NCBI GenBank assembly: GCA_051294375.1
Contig: JBJCIZ010000824.1
Coordinates: forward strand, 1-64,000
Direction of reading: 5' to 3'
Length of the DNA stretch: 64,000 nucleotides
Origin: Paraspadella gotoi
Taxonomy: Eukaryota > Chaetognatha
A model generated the notes under the pieces. That model had not been told where the DNA came from and did no database searches. It saw only the letters and a list, made by a program, of their open reading frames with translations. Every line of letters begins with the position of its first letter. The stretch's first letter is position 1. The position numbers were made by a program, and so were the translations under genes. Of the stretch, positions 1 to 10,850 are shown one piece after another.

Positions 1-690
1 GTAGACGAGTTGGAGACCGTTGAAGTCGGCGCTCTGGGGCGGAAGGGGGAAACTGTTGTCAGTGGTATCTCCTGAATGGAACTGGCCGAATTGAAAAAAG
101 TGAGAATACGCATTCTGCCCTAAAGGTCTTGGGTTCTAAGCGTGACAGTCGGTTAATTAACTAATTAGTAAACCTATCATCCGATGCGAAGATAACTATC
201 AGGCACTCATTGGGCGCACCTCCAAATCCAAATGGGACACATGAAAATTCAAACATTATTTCTCTTTTAGCTTTAGTTTTTTAAAATACTAAGGGCTCCG
301 CGTACGATCGATGTCTTTTAGACAACGAAATCTGAACTTCAATAATTACCATCTTCTTGATCTCACTAGTTAGTATGAAGCTTACTTCATTTAAAAAAAC
401 GGTAGTCTCAAGTTATCTCCTTCTTATCACTTAGAACTTCCCAGGTAAATTTCTATGAGTTAAAAATACGGTAAGACATGATTTCTTCAATGATTGTTTA
501 TCTAATCCCATTAACTGCATAATTTTAGATATAAGTATGTTCGAATTTTTATGGTATAGATCATTTTTAAAGATCGAATTCCTCATAAGAATCTTCACGT
601 CTTTTACTTACATAAAAGTTTTAGGTTAGACGCCACATTATCTGATACAATTTTTTTTTCTTAATACGCTTTCCCGGATTCTTTTTCTTC
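1..690. other. Window edge, mostly non-coding AT-rich DNA
   Basis: Bases 1-58 are GC-richer and open on the minus strand behind an acceptor-like ...acaacag, so they could be an exon of the neighbouring minus-strand gene that continues outside the window. The plus strand is also open there, so this is unproven. From about 60 to 690 the DNA is AT-rich with stops in all frames and I see no gene. Confidence 0.35.
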
Positions 691-1000
691 ACTTCTTTTC
701 TTCTCTTTCTTTATATTTTCCTCTTCCTCTTTCCTCCCTTACTTCTCACTCTGTCACTTACCATTTTTTGGCCCCTACCTTTTTCTGCCACTCATGCATT
801 TTCCTCACATTTTTTCTCTCCTTCTCTCTTTCCTTTCTTTTCCCCTCTTTTTCTTTCCAATTTTCCCCTCATTTCCTACCTTTTATTTGTCTCACTATTT
901 TTTCTCCCCATTTGCCTTCTTTTTTTTGCCTTTCGCCCTGTCTTTTATTCTCTCCTCTTCTCTTTTCTTGTTTTCCATTTCGTCTTCCCTCTCACAACGT
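690..1000. repeat. Pyrimidine-rich low-complexity tract
   Basis: The plus strand is almost entirely C and T (runs of ctttt, ctctt, tccctt). Apparent Phe/Ser/Leu/Pro-rich reading frames here are products of composition and are not taken as genes. Confidence 0.75.
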
Positions 1001-1105
1001 TTACATTGAGCAAATCAAAGAAAATATTTAAAATGCATTATAAGAAAGAAAATCAACGGTAGCGCGTGATTTTTCTTTCAATTTTGGTTGCCTAGCAAAT
1101 TTAGT

Positions 1106-1152
1106 AAATCGACAGATTTTGCGGAAAAATTTTCCGCAAAATCTGTCGATTT
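1106..1152. repeat. Perfect 23-bp inverted repeat
   Basis: Positions 1106-1128 (AAATCGACAGATTTTGCGGA then AAA) are followed by a single A at 1129 and then by the exact reverse complement at 1130-1152. The result is a 47-base near-perfect palindrome in otherwise AT-rich DNA. It could extrude as a cruciform or be the remnant of a palindromic mobile element. No coding role is seen. Confidence 0.85.
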
Positions 1153-1159
1153 TGAGAAA

Positions 1160-1930
1160 AAAACAAGTCCTGATGCTTTCCAGTGGATTAAAAGGAAGCG
1201 GTTTTTTTTGATTAATCAAGGTCAGTATGTACCTCAACTTTTAAAACTAATAAATGAGTTGAAAATATTCTCTTTATCAAAATAAATGCAAGTCACAAAA
1301 AGTCACAAATTAAAAGACGTCTTTAAAAATTATTTGTGGCTAAACCAGAAAAGTTTTTTTGATAATTTTATAGGTGTTAAAAGCTTATTCAATAGGCTAT
1401 ATTTTCTGTTAATTTCAACCAATTTGATTTATTTTTGTTTAACAAATTATGATTAAAGACTGAAACTCCAACTTTTTGACTTGTTAACTTTAAAATTAAT
1501 TCATAGGCAAACTATAAATGATTTAAGCTAATAAATTTACCCAGAGGTAAAGAAGATGAGAAAGAACGGATTTCCAAAGTAAAAAATTTTTCTCAACTTT
1601 CCTTGGCATTCAAATCAGAAGTCGTAAGTAAAAATGGACAAAAATGGACATAATTTTTTTGGCTAAAAGTTGCCAAAATGGTACTATTTTATCATTAAAA
1701 ACGGGTGGAGATGTTTTTAACCAATCCTTCGTTCGACCTAATTTGTGTTGGGGTACAAAGTTAATCAACATTGTAAGTAACAACTGAACAATAGTGGAAA
1801 GAGTCTTTTTTTTCCTTAATGCAACGTTTGTACGCGGACCTAAGCGAATGTTGCGGACTCAGATTTTGTTAAAAGAATCAAGTTTCAAGATTTGTTTTCG
1901 GTTGTTGTTGTTGTTGATGTTATTTGGTTC
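1160..1930. other. AT-rich stretch, no gene seen
   Basis: AT-rich with frequent stops on both strands. If the DEG/ENaC-like gene had a normal second membrane helix its exon should lie here or further left, but I find no GxxGLFxG-type segment on the minus strand. Confidence 0.5.
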
Positions 1931-1961
1931 AGTTCAAATGTTTATTGTCGTTGATTGAACC

Positions 1962-3734
1962 TCATATGAGGAAGTGTCCCTCCGGGTAGGAAGCGTGACA
2001 AGCGGTCGGGCAGTTGATTTGAAATTCGTGAAGAAAATTAAACCTGTAGAGACGTTGAAGGTTTGAGGTTTGTTGAAAACAAGCTTGTAAAAAATAAGCC
2101 TCAACAGCAACAGCAACAGCTCTGCGAGACCTGGTACAAACGTAAGCTGAGTACTTTCCCATGGCCTCCCAGTTCGGAAATCCCTTCGGCCAGGAATCCG
2201 TACAGTTGTCGAGGTAAGTATTCGACGAGTAATGATGAAGAAGGACGATGAGGCCGTGATTGGTTTTTGTTCTTCGAAAAAGGTGAGGTCTCTCGCTTGC
2301 TGTATGCAGGGCGTACCTGACAATTAGTATTGAAGTAGAATTGGTGAGAAAAAATTTAAAATAAAGCAAATGATAATATGCTATTTATATTTGTGATATG
2401 CGTTTAATTATGCATATAGGAAAGAGTTGATGCTCCTAAGATGCAATTCTCACGTGCAATTCTCATTGCCAACCAAAAAAATCTAAGTCTCGAGAACTTT
2501 AAATAGTGGACAAGTCAGTTTATTCTTCTTTACCACAGATGATCGCATTCTTTGGGAACAACACATTTATCCACGAAAGACTTGACAAACTCGATGAAGA
2601 TAAAGGGGACGCCGTTGACGAAGACTCTCAATGATCCGTTCGCGTTGAAGGTCAGGCCGCCAGTTTCGTTCTCCTCAGAGAATGGCTCTGCGCCTGCGCG
2701 GGAAAGTCAAAATTCTTGACTGTAATTTTCAAAATACTAGCTTTGATATAATATCAAATAACTTATAAACATTTTAATATTTCAATCAAATAGCGCACCG
2801 AGTAAAAACGACTCATCCTGAAAGCGAAACCGTTCGTCCACTTCGAAGCAAAGCCTTTTGACGTCGACGTCTTCGAACTCAAGAGATCGAAAATCGGAAT
2901 CATTTCGTTCACGAGATCGAAAAAGGTCAGAGGGTGAGGCTGCCGATTCGGGCGCCAAGATTGGCGACAAGTTGCCGAAGCCAAAGGACCGGCCTCAATT
3001 TTGTGAAGACACAAAATAATTTTTGGTAACATTCACATGTTAAAATTCACTTAACTTAATCTGACTTTGATATGGCACCGAGCTGATCATTTCTTTCCTA
3101 ACCTCTCTCCGAAGCAGTTCCGTTCCGGATTCGCCATCCTTTCCACATCTCGTCTATCTTCTTCCGATATTTCAGGCACACCCTTCTCGCGGCCGGCGGC
3201 TTCAATTCATCGCATCGTCTCAACAACCTCGTCAGGGCCTCTCGTCGGTGCGACCGGGGATTCCGCACCGTGAGAGCAGGCGCGGGAAGAGGCTCCACTC
3301 GTTCCGTGACAACGGTAGCGACGGAGAAGAGGAGGTACTGGAAGAGAGTGAATGAATGAATGAATGAATGAATGAATAGAATTGCCTCAACTAATTGATT
3401 TCATTTCATTTTTTTCCTTTTATTTTCAAATAAATTGACTGATTTTTATATGAAATTGGTACAACCAATGTAACCAATGTAACTTGATGGATCTATATTG
3501 ATTTTCTAATTAACATGATATTGATCTGAAGGATTTATTGAATGATTCGTAGATGCATAATGTATGATTTGAATGATGTACCTGCTGGACAGTAGCGGTG
3601 ATCTGATAGGTCATAATGCAGAAGGACGCCGCACTGATTATGAACCAGAAGAGGCGACGCCCGATGGCCGCGTCGGCGTCGGCGGCGCGGGCGACGCCGT
3701 GGATCGAGGTCACGCTGAAGAACGACTTCACCAT
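1962..3734 (-). CDS. DEG/ENaC-family sodium channel subunit, six exons, lacks TM2
   Basis: Proposed exons on the minus strand are 3734-3582, 3337-3103, 2993-2799, 2693-2534, 2316-2131 and 2043-1962. All are bounded by GT/AG, all phases agree, and the join is exactly 337 codons. Exon 1 shows the N-terminal gating motif TSIHG (residues 9-13) followed by GRRLFWFIISAASFCIMTY as the first membrane helix. Exon 2 has LPAPALTVRNP, matching the family's FPAVTICNxNP. Exons 5 and 6 give a Cys-rich ectodomain end (YLDNC, YSAYVC, INCPTAC). DEG/ENaC subunits form trimeric, usually amiloride-sensitive cation channels at the plasma membrane and are metazoan-specific. Members normally have about 450-650 residues and a second helix. 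This one stops with TGA at 1962-1964 just after the Cys motif, so it is a truncated gene, a pseudogene, or is missing exons. The start ATG at 3734 has a good context (gccATGG). An upstream in-frame ATG at 3815 lies in a minisatellite and was not chosen. Confidence 0.8.
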
Positions 3735-3737
3735 GGC

Positions 3738-3935
3738 CGACGCGATAAATGGAGAGGTGGTTGATGGACAAATGAATGGGATAGTTGATGGAAAAATAAA
3801 GTGGTTGATGGACAAATGAATGGATAGTTGATGGAAAAATAAAGTGGTTGAATGGACAAATGATTGGGATAGTTGATGGAAAAATAAAGTGGTAGTGGAA
3901 AAATGAATGGGATAGTTGATGGAAAAATTTGGGAT
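3738..3935. repeat. Minisatellite upstream of the channel gene
   Basis: A unit of roughly 44 bp containing atagttgatggaaaaataaa and gtggttgatggacaaatgaa is repeated about four times with decay. It lies immediately before the LTR and just upstream of exon 1 of the minus-strand channel gene, so it would sit in that gene's promoter or 5' region. Confidence 0.75.
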
Positions 3936-4319
3936 TGTCGGTAGCGTGACCCTTTACCCTCAGATGTTGATAGAGAGCTATTTCATATTCGATCGATCTG
4001 ACTATGTTTGTAATCGGATTTACCTGAATTAGTAGAGAGTTGAGTTTTAAATTATTCTATTTGGATAATACGTCTTAACTTTACGGAGCTAAAATATGAA
4101 GTGATTTACAATTCTTGCCTCTCTCTCTCGTCGCTACTTTGTTTTGTTACATTTAAATCTTTGAACTACAAATATCATTATATGTAATACATTGAGAGAA
4201 AATAAGAGAGAGACCTAACCTTTACAATTTAAACAAATTACGTGAAACTAAAAATATGAAGGAGGGACAAAATTCTTAGTAAAAATAAAATAGGTTACGT
4301 AAACGAAACATTTCTGACA
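3936..4319 (-). repeat. 3' LTR of SGNH-bearing gypsy element, copy A
   Basis: Read on the minus strand it begins TGTCAGAAATG and ends GCTACCGACA, the TG...CA ends of an LTR. The same sequence recurs at 10451-10837 (same direction) and 45316-45693 (opposite direction). A polypurine tract lies immediately inside it, so this is the downstream LTR of a minus-strand element. Its outer flank is host minisatellite. The matching upstream LTR of this copy is not in the window. Confidence 0.9.
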
Positions 4320-4331
4320 TTCCCCCCTTTA
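4320..4331 (-). other. Polypurine tract of copy A
   Basis: On the minus strand the bases just before the LTR read AAAGGGGGGAA. This is the plus-strand DNA primer site expected directly upstream of a 3' LTR, and it fixes the element's orientation independently of its genes. Confidence 0.85.
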
Positions 4332-4947
4332 AAGAAAATTTTGTCTATGACGCAGTTAACAAAATAGTAACAGACAGTAAATATCACAGAAAGCAATGTA
4401 AAATATCACAGTGATTACAAATGATCACGATCAGGCACAGAATAATAATAAAAAAAAACAAAGCAAAGCGAAAAACAGAGAAATATTTAAACGGCGAGGC
4501 ATCAAAGTAAAATTTAGGTTTCGAGTACAAAAATAGACATTAGAAAGTAAAAGAACGAGTAGATGGCCAGTCCACAAGTCCGAAAAAAATGTAAGCAAAA
4601 TTTTAATAGAGCCTCTATCGTGCCAAGTCGTAAAATTTATTCGCAAACAAAAAAAAAAAATACTTCCCACGCAAACATCAAATTCGACTTATATCCAAAC
4701 CAATTCGAACATTCGCTCAAAAACGCAAATCGCTTCGAAAAACCTATCATCGCACCAATCAAAACGCACAGATATCACAAATAAATTCGTCCAATCAGAA
4801 AGCGCCGCGCCTTCTCCACCAAACCCTAACATGGTAAGTAAAAATATCACAAAATTCACATCTCCTTCGAAAGTGCGCAATTATATACATAAGACTCTTT
4901 CTTATTTCAAATAGTAATCCAAATCTAAACTCAAATCAAAATTCAAA

Positions 4948-5993
4948 ATGATTTCCGTATTTCTCACAATGATTTTTATCGGCCTTTCGAAGGCGAGCGA
5001 CAACGCGTTGAGCCAAGCGGATGGGCTCGCACTGCTGTGCCAGCAGCCTCAATTTTCTGAGGCTACTGAGTGCCGTAGTGCAGTCACTCCGACTGGTCAC
5101 GCAAACCTCCTAACGGCGGCGTCCGAGACAACGTCGGCTCTGAGCCCGCTTCGAGTTCGACGGCGCCCTCGGTCGCACGTGCGTACGCAATGACGGCCCT
5201 GGAGAAGGTGTTAGTGTCTATCGGCGGCTGCATAGGAACCTATTTCATAATCGTTTTCGTTTTGCGTTTCGCGGCAAAGATGAGTTGGATCGATGCCCTC
5301 ACCCTGGCGGCCAGTAGGGGAAGGGGCCAGGTGCCAGGTGTGTGTGGCATGTGTATCACAACCCAGAGGTGCCCGAGACCTTAGAAATGCAGTCGAGAAG
5401 CGTAAGAGATTCAGAAGTTTAAGTGACAGAAAACTTCGACAGAGCCAGAGCGAATTATTTTAAATATTTTGTTTAAATAAGAATTCTATTTCCATAAAAT
5501 TTAAATAAAAATTTATTTCAGTCTGCCGCTCCATTTTACAACTTACTCGCCAAACTCGGATGGACTTACGGACGAAGCTGCTCCATCCCCGTGAACAAGC
5601 AAGGTACCTTCGGACTCTGCACTCCTGATCAAACCACTCTGTATTTGATCGTCATCGCGTCGTTGACGTTCGTGTGCGTCGCACTCATATTGGGAATTGC
5701 AATACTGCAATGCCGTCTATGCATTGGTAAGTAAAATAAAATAAAGCAATAAAAGCAACATAAAGCTACATGCAAACATAAGGAACATGCAATATAAAAT
5801 TTAACATGCAAATCATTTATAAATATCGTGCTGCAATAACAATAAAAATAAATCTATTCAGGAAACAAAAACTCCAAATNNNNNNNNNNCGTTCCGTGCA
5901 CCCTTTTAAACCATCGCTCGAAAGGGAAAACGGCACCGAAACGAAAATCGAAGTCACAAACCATCGAAATCGAAGAAATGCCCGAGGTCTGAG
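4948..5993 (+). CDS. Putative spliced membrane-protein gene antisense to the gypsy element, copy A
   Basis: The gene lies between the SGNH gene and the 3' LTR but on the opposite strand. Frame a (4948-5193) starts MISVFLTMIFIGLSKAS, a signal-peptide-like segment, and its stop overlaps the ATG of frame b in ATGA at 5190. Frame b runs 5190-5330 with a hydrophobic helix (residues about 8-25, containing YFIIVFVLRF) and a possible donor CAG|gtgcca. The next exon, 5522-5726, has an acceptor tttatttcag and donor ATTG|gtaagt and joins in frame. It encodes a Cys-containing loop and a second strong helix (LYLIVIASLTFVCVALILG). A last exon, 5862-5993, gives a short basic tail ending in IEEMPEV-stop just before another gtaagt. 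I recognise no family. Ten N at 5880-5889 mask part of it. A transcript could start in or near the LTR, like antisense genes of some retroviruses. The exon structure is seen; the function is unknown. Confidence 0.5.
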
Positions 5994-6281
5994 GTAAGTT
6001 CATCTATTACTCATGTGCATAAGTAAACAATTCATTTCGTTCGAATCTGCAAACTATTCAATTCGTTCAACAGCATTCGGTCGGATATTCATCACAATTC
6101 GAAAGCAACATGCATGTAAAAACTATTGTATGAAATTCAATCGTATAAATATAAGTATAAAGAATCGGCACAAATTAATATCGTTCAAAAATAAGATAAA
6201 AATAAAANNNNNNNNNNACATTTCGTTTCTTTTGTATTAACTCCATCGAAGGTGAGTTAATGTCGTGAAAAGTCAAATTCT

Positions 6282-6991
6282 CTATCGATTAGACGGTCTC
6301 GGCTGCTGCGGCCACTCCAATCCCTTCCAAGAGACTGTCCGTGTCGTTCCCAAAACCCAAATAGGTTTGTCCTTCAGCTGCTGCTCATCTTCACAAAATA
6401 GTATTCGGTCTAAAACGTCAAAAAGGNNNNNNNNNNCTTGAGCATTTAGGTGAGTTCGATCGTTTTCGTACAAGTTGTTATCTAATATCATTCTACCATA
6501 CCTTTTGGTACGGAAACAATTTTGCAAGGCATGGAAATGCAAAGCACTCATCTTGAACATTCTGCTATCAATCTCCGCTGCAGCATGATTGAACGTCTGT
6601 CGACCTGTTTTAAAGTCACGACTAATTAGAGTCATCGTCACTACTCTCATTGCCGGGAACCGACTGCACGCCTCCCTCACAAATGCAGACAACTGATCCA
6701 GATACACATCGGCATTCAACTTGGGAGCTAACTCGTTTCCACCTCCTATAAACACCATCGTATGATAGTATACATCATTCCTGGCAATTGCTTCGTGAAA
6801 ATGCGGGAACCGTCCACCGCTGATCGCCGTAGTCGTCGTCCAAGGAATGACGCCATGAAGACGCGAGTACGTGGACGTGTTCGCGAGACCCCAAGAATTT
6901 CGTTGTGCAAGGGTTCTGATGTCGACTCGTTACTTTCCGCTGTCCCGCCCACATTGTGGGTATGTCGCTTGTAAAGGTAAATAAATAACAA
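6282..6991 (-). pseudogene. SGNH hydrolase gene, broken copy A
   Basis: The C-terminal 158 codons (6758-6282) are open and keep the FIGGGN block and the RTHLNAQGT end. The upstream part, which should hold the Ser of the GDSH block, is scrambled by several indels relative to copy B. Ten N at 6427-6436 hide bases in the last block. It follows the integrase of the same copy and ends at the same RPSNR-stop as the other copies. Copy B at 12803-13459 is the intact form. Confidence 0.75.
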
Positions 6992-7064
6992 TGGTAATTA
7001 GAAATTAACACCTCAATTAATTCCATCTTAAATTATTTTGTTTTCACCGATTCGAAATAAGTTA

Positions 7065-8608
7065 TCAATCCTGATTAATTTTAATGATAACATCAATCGC
7101 TTGATTCTTAGTTAAATGAGAACGAATCAATTGGCAAACAGGAAGAAGTATTATAGTGTTATCTATAACATTTCTTACTTTGTACATTCCTGTACCCACT
7201 CTTTCGATTACTTCAAAGGCTGCAATAATTTTCTTTTGCAATTTCTTATTCATATTAGTTGCAAATGCCATTCTCTTTCGAAATACCACATCACCTTTCC
7301 TCAACGTTTCGTTCGATCGCGAGGGTTGAGATGTTGCTGATAAGTTAACAAATTTGTGTATGCAGCAAGTCGGATGTTTTTTGAGTCTCCAATAACAGGT
7401 TGAACTCTCTTCTATTGCAGTGCTTCCTTCAAAGGGATCCATCTCTGGAGTCAATGCTTTCATTGCATGTCGTCGAGTTACCTGGAACGGACTCTTTCCT
7501 CCCAGAGAAATCGAAGGACACATGTTTATCGAAAACTCAACCTTCTTTAAAATTTTCGCCCATTTACGTAAGTCAGGTTCGTTCTCTAACCATTTTAATA
7601 TACGTATTAGACATATTTGGTTTAATCGTTCAGAATAGGCTTGGTGTCGACTAACATATGTACTCTGTTGCACCTTTACACCCAACTTTTTCAAAATTAT
7701 TCGATCTATTTTACGTTGTGTAACACACTTACCGTCAATGGAAACGCAGTCCCATAACCCATGAGATTCAAATATCTTCATAAAAGCCTGGGCTACGTCT
7801 TCGGCAGAAGTCGATTTAATTGCAATTAGAAAAGACTCTCTACTATATGAATCTCTAATGGCAGAGAAAATAAACCTAAACCCTTGAGAATTTACCAGAG
7901 GTCCCAATATATCGCAAGATAAGATCTGTCTGGGACCCATCGGCATCATCGTAGAAGGTTTCTCTTTTATCGTCGGTTTAATATTGTAACTGATACATAT
8001 ATGACATATTCTAATATTATTAATAATAATGCGTCTCATACCTGGTGCATAATATTTATTCGCAATTAGTTTAAAACAGTATTTGCGTTGCAGTGTCCAT
8101 AGTCGTCATGTACCTTTTCAGTTATCTCAGTCAAATATTTGGTATCAATTAAAATAAGTTTATCTATGTCGCCATTTTCTTTAGGGAAAAGTCGAATGAT
8201 AACGCCTTGATCATTAATCCGAAACAAGGATATATGTCGTAATATCGTTAGGTCCAGGGATTCTAATAGTAACGTATCGCTTTTGTTTGGATGCGAGTCT
8301 TTGTCGTCAATCCATTTTCTCCATTTAGATATCTGGGATGAATCGCTTTGTAATTTCAGTATTTTATCTTTATCGTCCTCCTTCAAAGTCGGAAGTTGTA
8401 TATCATCAAAATCTTTATTTGTTTCTAATACAGGTTTATTAGAGAGCAAATCATTAGTACTTGTCACTTTAATATAATCGGTACTCGTATTTGTCCTTTG
8501 TTTCAAAAGATTTATACAATTACAACAACAAGAACAATGTTCGATAGGCATTTCGCTTAGTCCTTTACAATTACATTTGGTACATGGTTCCGATAAAACA
8601 TCTTTCAC
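7065..8608 (-). pseudogene. Gypsy integrase, copy A (one frameshift)
   Basis: Two frames, 8608-8066 and 8039-7065, together cover a Cys-rich linker, the H2C2 zinc finger (HDDYGHCNANT, then CHIC) and the DDE core. In the core the first Asp is in LSCDILGPL, the second in SIDGK and the Glu in AYSERLNQ. The C-terminal tail ends INQD-stop at 7065. Integrase inserts element cDNA into host chromosomes. Compared with other copies this one has small indels, including an extra residue after the first Asp region. RNase H should follow upstream, but the copy is cut by 25 N at 8674. Confidence 0.85.
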
Positions 8609-8673
8609 CTCCGTTTTCCTTACCTTACCTTTTGCTTCATGTCGTTGCCCCGTTGCAGGCTGCTCGATCTGTT

Positions 8674-8698
8674 NNNNNNNNNNNNNNNNNNNNNNNNN
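8674..8698. other. Assembly gap (25 N)
   Basis: A run of 25 N ends copy A inside the sequence between RNase H and integrase. The right side is unrelated DNA. Runs of exactly 25 N recur at 15365, 19084 and 55816, consistent with fixed-size scaffold gaps. Confidence 0.95.
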
Positions 8699-9240
8699 GG
8701 TCTCGATTTTTTAGTTTGATTTGTGTCCTTCGAATAAGTCGGGCGGAACAAGGTAAAAAGCGGCATATTTAGATTTAAGAGTGTTATTTTACAGTTCAGT
8801 AATTAGCGGGGCTTCGTCTCTCGTCGAGAAGCCGAGACTGAGAGGCTAGTGGTCCTCTCCCCGGTCAGTGGGATCTCTCTGCTGGTCAGGGTTACGGTCG
8901 ATGTGACTGCTCTTCATCTCTGCACTCAATCTCAGGAAGGAAAGGTTCCACTTGTCTGCTCCCAGCACACGATTCACTCAGCTCACTCTACTCAAAGATT
9001 TCTTCCCAAAAAAAATTTTCTTCATCCTAAGACGTTCATGCTCTCCCAACCCAACACTCCACTTGTCAATCCAATTCCTACTGTTTTTTTTTTAATTTTT
9101 GCGATATTATAGTTGGTGAGTTTTGTTCTAGTAAAGTGTAAAAAAAAATAATTCCTATTTCAATTCTTTTTTAATACTTTTCGAACTTGAAGTTCGGTTA
9201 TGTTAAAGAGAAAAAAAATTTAATTTTCAGGAAACATCAG
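8699..9240 (+). other. Unrecognised DNA, possible transcribed leader
   Basis: It contains ttttacag at about 8796 followed by a GC-richer stretch with a short hairpin (GGCTTC...GAAGCC), then AT-rich DNA ending in ttttcag before the next exon-like island. No protein is recognised. It could be 5' leader and intron of a host transcript. Confidence 0.25.
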
Positions 9241-9471
9241 GCCGATGCCAGCTGACTTGACCCCGGGAGATAGGGCGTGCGCTTGTGGCGCGGCATGGCG
9301 GCGGGACGTCTCTATACGAGGCGTCCTCGCGTTCTGGCCACGTTGGTCGGCGCGCAAGGCGCGGCGGCCGTCCAACATGGTCTTGTTGCTTCGTCTGGTG
9401 AGGCGGAGTTATTTGGAAATATTACGGATAAGGGGTAGGCGCCCTACTTGGCATGGGGGGCCCTGGTAATG
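9231..9471 (+). CDS. GC-rich exon-like island 1, function unknown
   Basis: It starts after aattttcag and stays open in one frame (an ATG at 9245) to a TAA at about 9471. It has Arg/Trp/Ala-rich content and possible donors CTG|gtgagg and CTG|gtaatg. The opposite strand is also open because of high GC, so strand and coding status are uncertain. No family recognised. Confidence 0.3.
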
Positions 9472-9898
9472 GGCTTGAGGAGCGCCTTCCTCAACTCACA
9501 GTCCGATTCGGGCGGTATATCACCGGCTGTCGTTGCTTTGGCTGGAGTCATATGGTTTCAGGTGGTGTTCATTTAATTTGTTATTATTCCGACTATTGTG
9601 TGAATATTAATATGTGTAAATATGGAGTTAATGTAATGTGGAGTATGTAATAAAGTATGTAAATATGGAGTATGTACATGTTTGTAAAATATGGAATTTT
9701 TCTTTTACTTATTTTCCATGCATCAATATGTGTAGTTTAATGCTGTTTATTTTTTGCTCGTTTATGTTTAATTTTGTAAAATATGGATAAATGTGGCTTA
9801 AGCGACAGATCTAACTTAGTGTTACTGGTTGTTTTGTACTAAAACATTAACTTGTAATAGAAAGGAATGAAATGTTTTGAATTCTTTATTCTTTTCAG

Positions 9899-10180
9899 TC
9901 GCGAAAAAGGAGGGCTAGCGCCGGAACGTCTCATACTGGACCGCGGCGACCGCCCGTTGCTGATGGGAAGTGGCCGCGTGGGCTCGATGTCCCTATCTCC
10001 GGGTTGTGGCGCGCCCGGGAGGTTCATCGTGGTGGAGGAGGACGGCAGGCAGTGGAGCGAGTGGCGGCTCCGGTTTGTCGGAGGCAACTGTGAGGAATCG
10101 CCTTCTAACCTATGGGGAGTTTTCCAAATGGAATGGTTCCATTGCGTCGTGGAGACGGGCTTCGCCCTGGCAGCGTCTCT
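9899..10180 (+). CDS. GC-rich exon-like island 2, function unknown
   Basis: It is flanked by ttcttttcag and CTCT|gtgagta. One frame is open throughout, with mixed composition including FIVVEEDGRQWSEWRLRFVGG and ending GFALAASL. Together with island 1 it looks like a two-exon fragment of a host gene on the plus strand, interrupted on both sides by retroelements. I recognise no domain. Confidence 0.4.
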
Positions 10181-10224
10181 GTGAGTATATTTAGGGCTGC
10201 AGTGAATGCTATGTCTTTCTAATT

Positions 10225-10450
10225 GTGTGGTGTAAGAGACGAGAGAGGAAAGAAAGAAGGAATAAAAAAAACTGAAGGAAAGAAAAATTTAAAAAAGTTC
10301 AACACAGGTTCTTTCACTTTTCTTATTTTTTTGTTAAAAAGAGCTAATGTTTTTCTCTTTTGTTTTTTTTTTTTTTTTGTTTCATTTCATAAGATTATTC
10401 TTTTTTTTTTTTCTCTCTCTTTTTTTGTTTTATCATCTTTTTTTTTCAAT
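10225..10450. repeat. Poly-T rich low-complexity tract
   Basis: Purine-rich then T-rich runs (several runs of nine or more T) lead directly into the LTR at 10451. No gene is seen. Confidence 0.7.
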
Positions 10451-10837
10451 TGTCGGTAGCGTGACCCTTTACCCTCAGATGTTGATAGAGAGCTTATTTC
10501 ATATTCGATCGATCTGACTATGTTTGTATATCGGATTTACCTGAATTAGTAGAGAGTTGAGTTTTAAATTATTCTATTTGGATAATACGTCTTAACTTTA
10601 CGGAGCTAAAATATGAAGTGATTTAACATTCTTGCCTCTCTTCTCTCGTCGCTACTTTGTTTTGTTACATTTAAATCTTTGAACTACAAATATCATTATA
10701 TGTAATACATTGAGAGAAAATAAGAGAGAGACCTAACCTTTACAATTTAAACAAATTACGTGAAAACTAAAAATATGAAGGAGGGACAAAATTCTTAGTA
10801 AAAAAAAATAGGTTACGTAAACGAAACATTTCTGACA
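10451..10837 (-). repeat. 3' LTR, copy B
   Basis: Near-identical to the LTR at 3936-4319, with the same TG...CA ends and the same orientation. Differences are small indels such as 'agagagct' against 'agagagctt'. It is followed on the inside by the same polypurine tract. Confidence 0.9.
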
Positions 10838-10850
10838 TTCCCCCCCTTTA
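10838..10850 (-). other. Polypurine tract of copy B
   Basis: The minus strand reads AAAGGGGGGGAA directly before the LTR. It matches copy A apart from one G. Confidence 0.8.

Noticed and set aside
2161-2213. Plus-strand ATGGCCTCCCAGTTCGGAAA frame followed by gtaagt, looking like a first exon
   Set aside because: It is antisense to exon 5 of the DEG/ENaC gene, whose six exons on the minus strand agree in phase. The plus-strand donor is coincidental.
4689-4880. Minus-strand frame starting MRTFEGDVNF, also at 11135-11398, as an extra sense gene of the element
   Set aside because: Its length and end differ between copies, and it has no domain or signal. It is probably the shadow of the antisense leader region.
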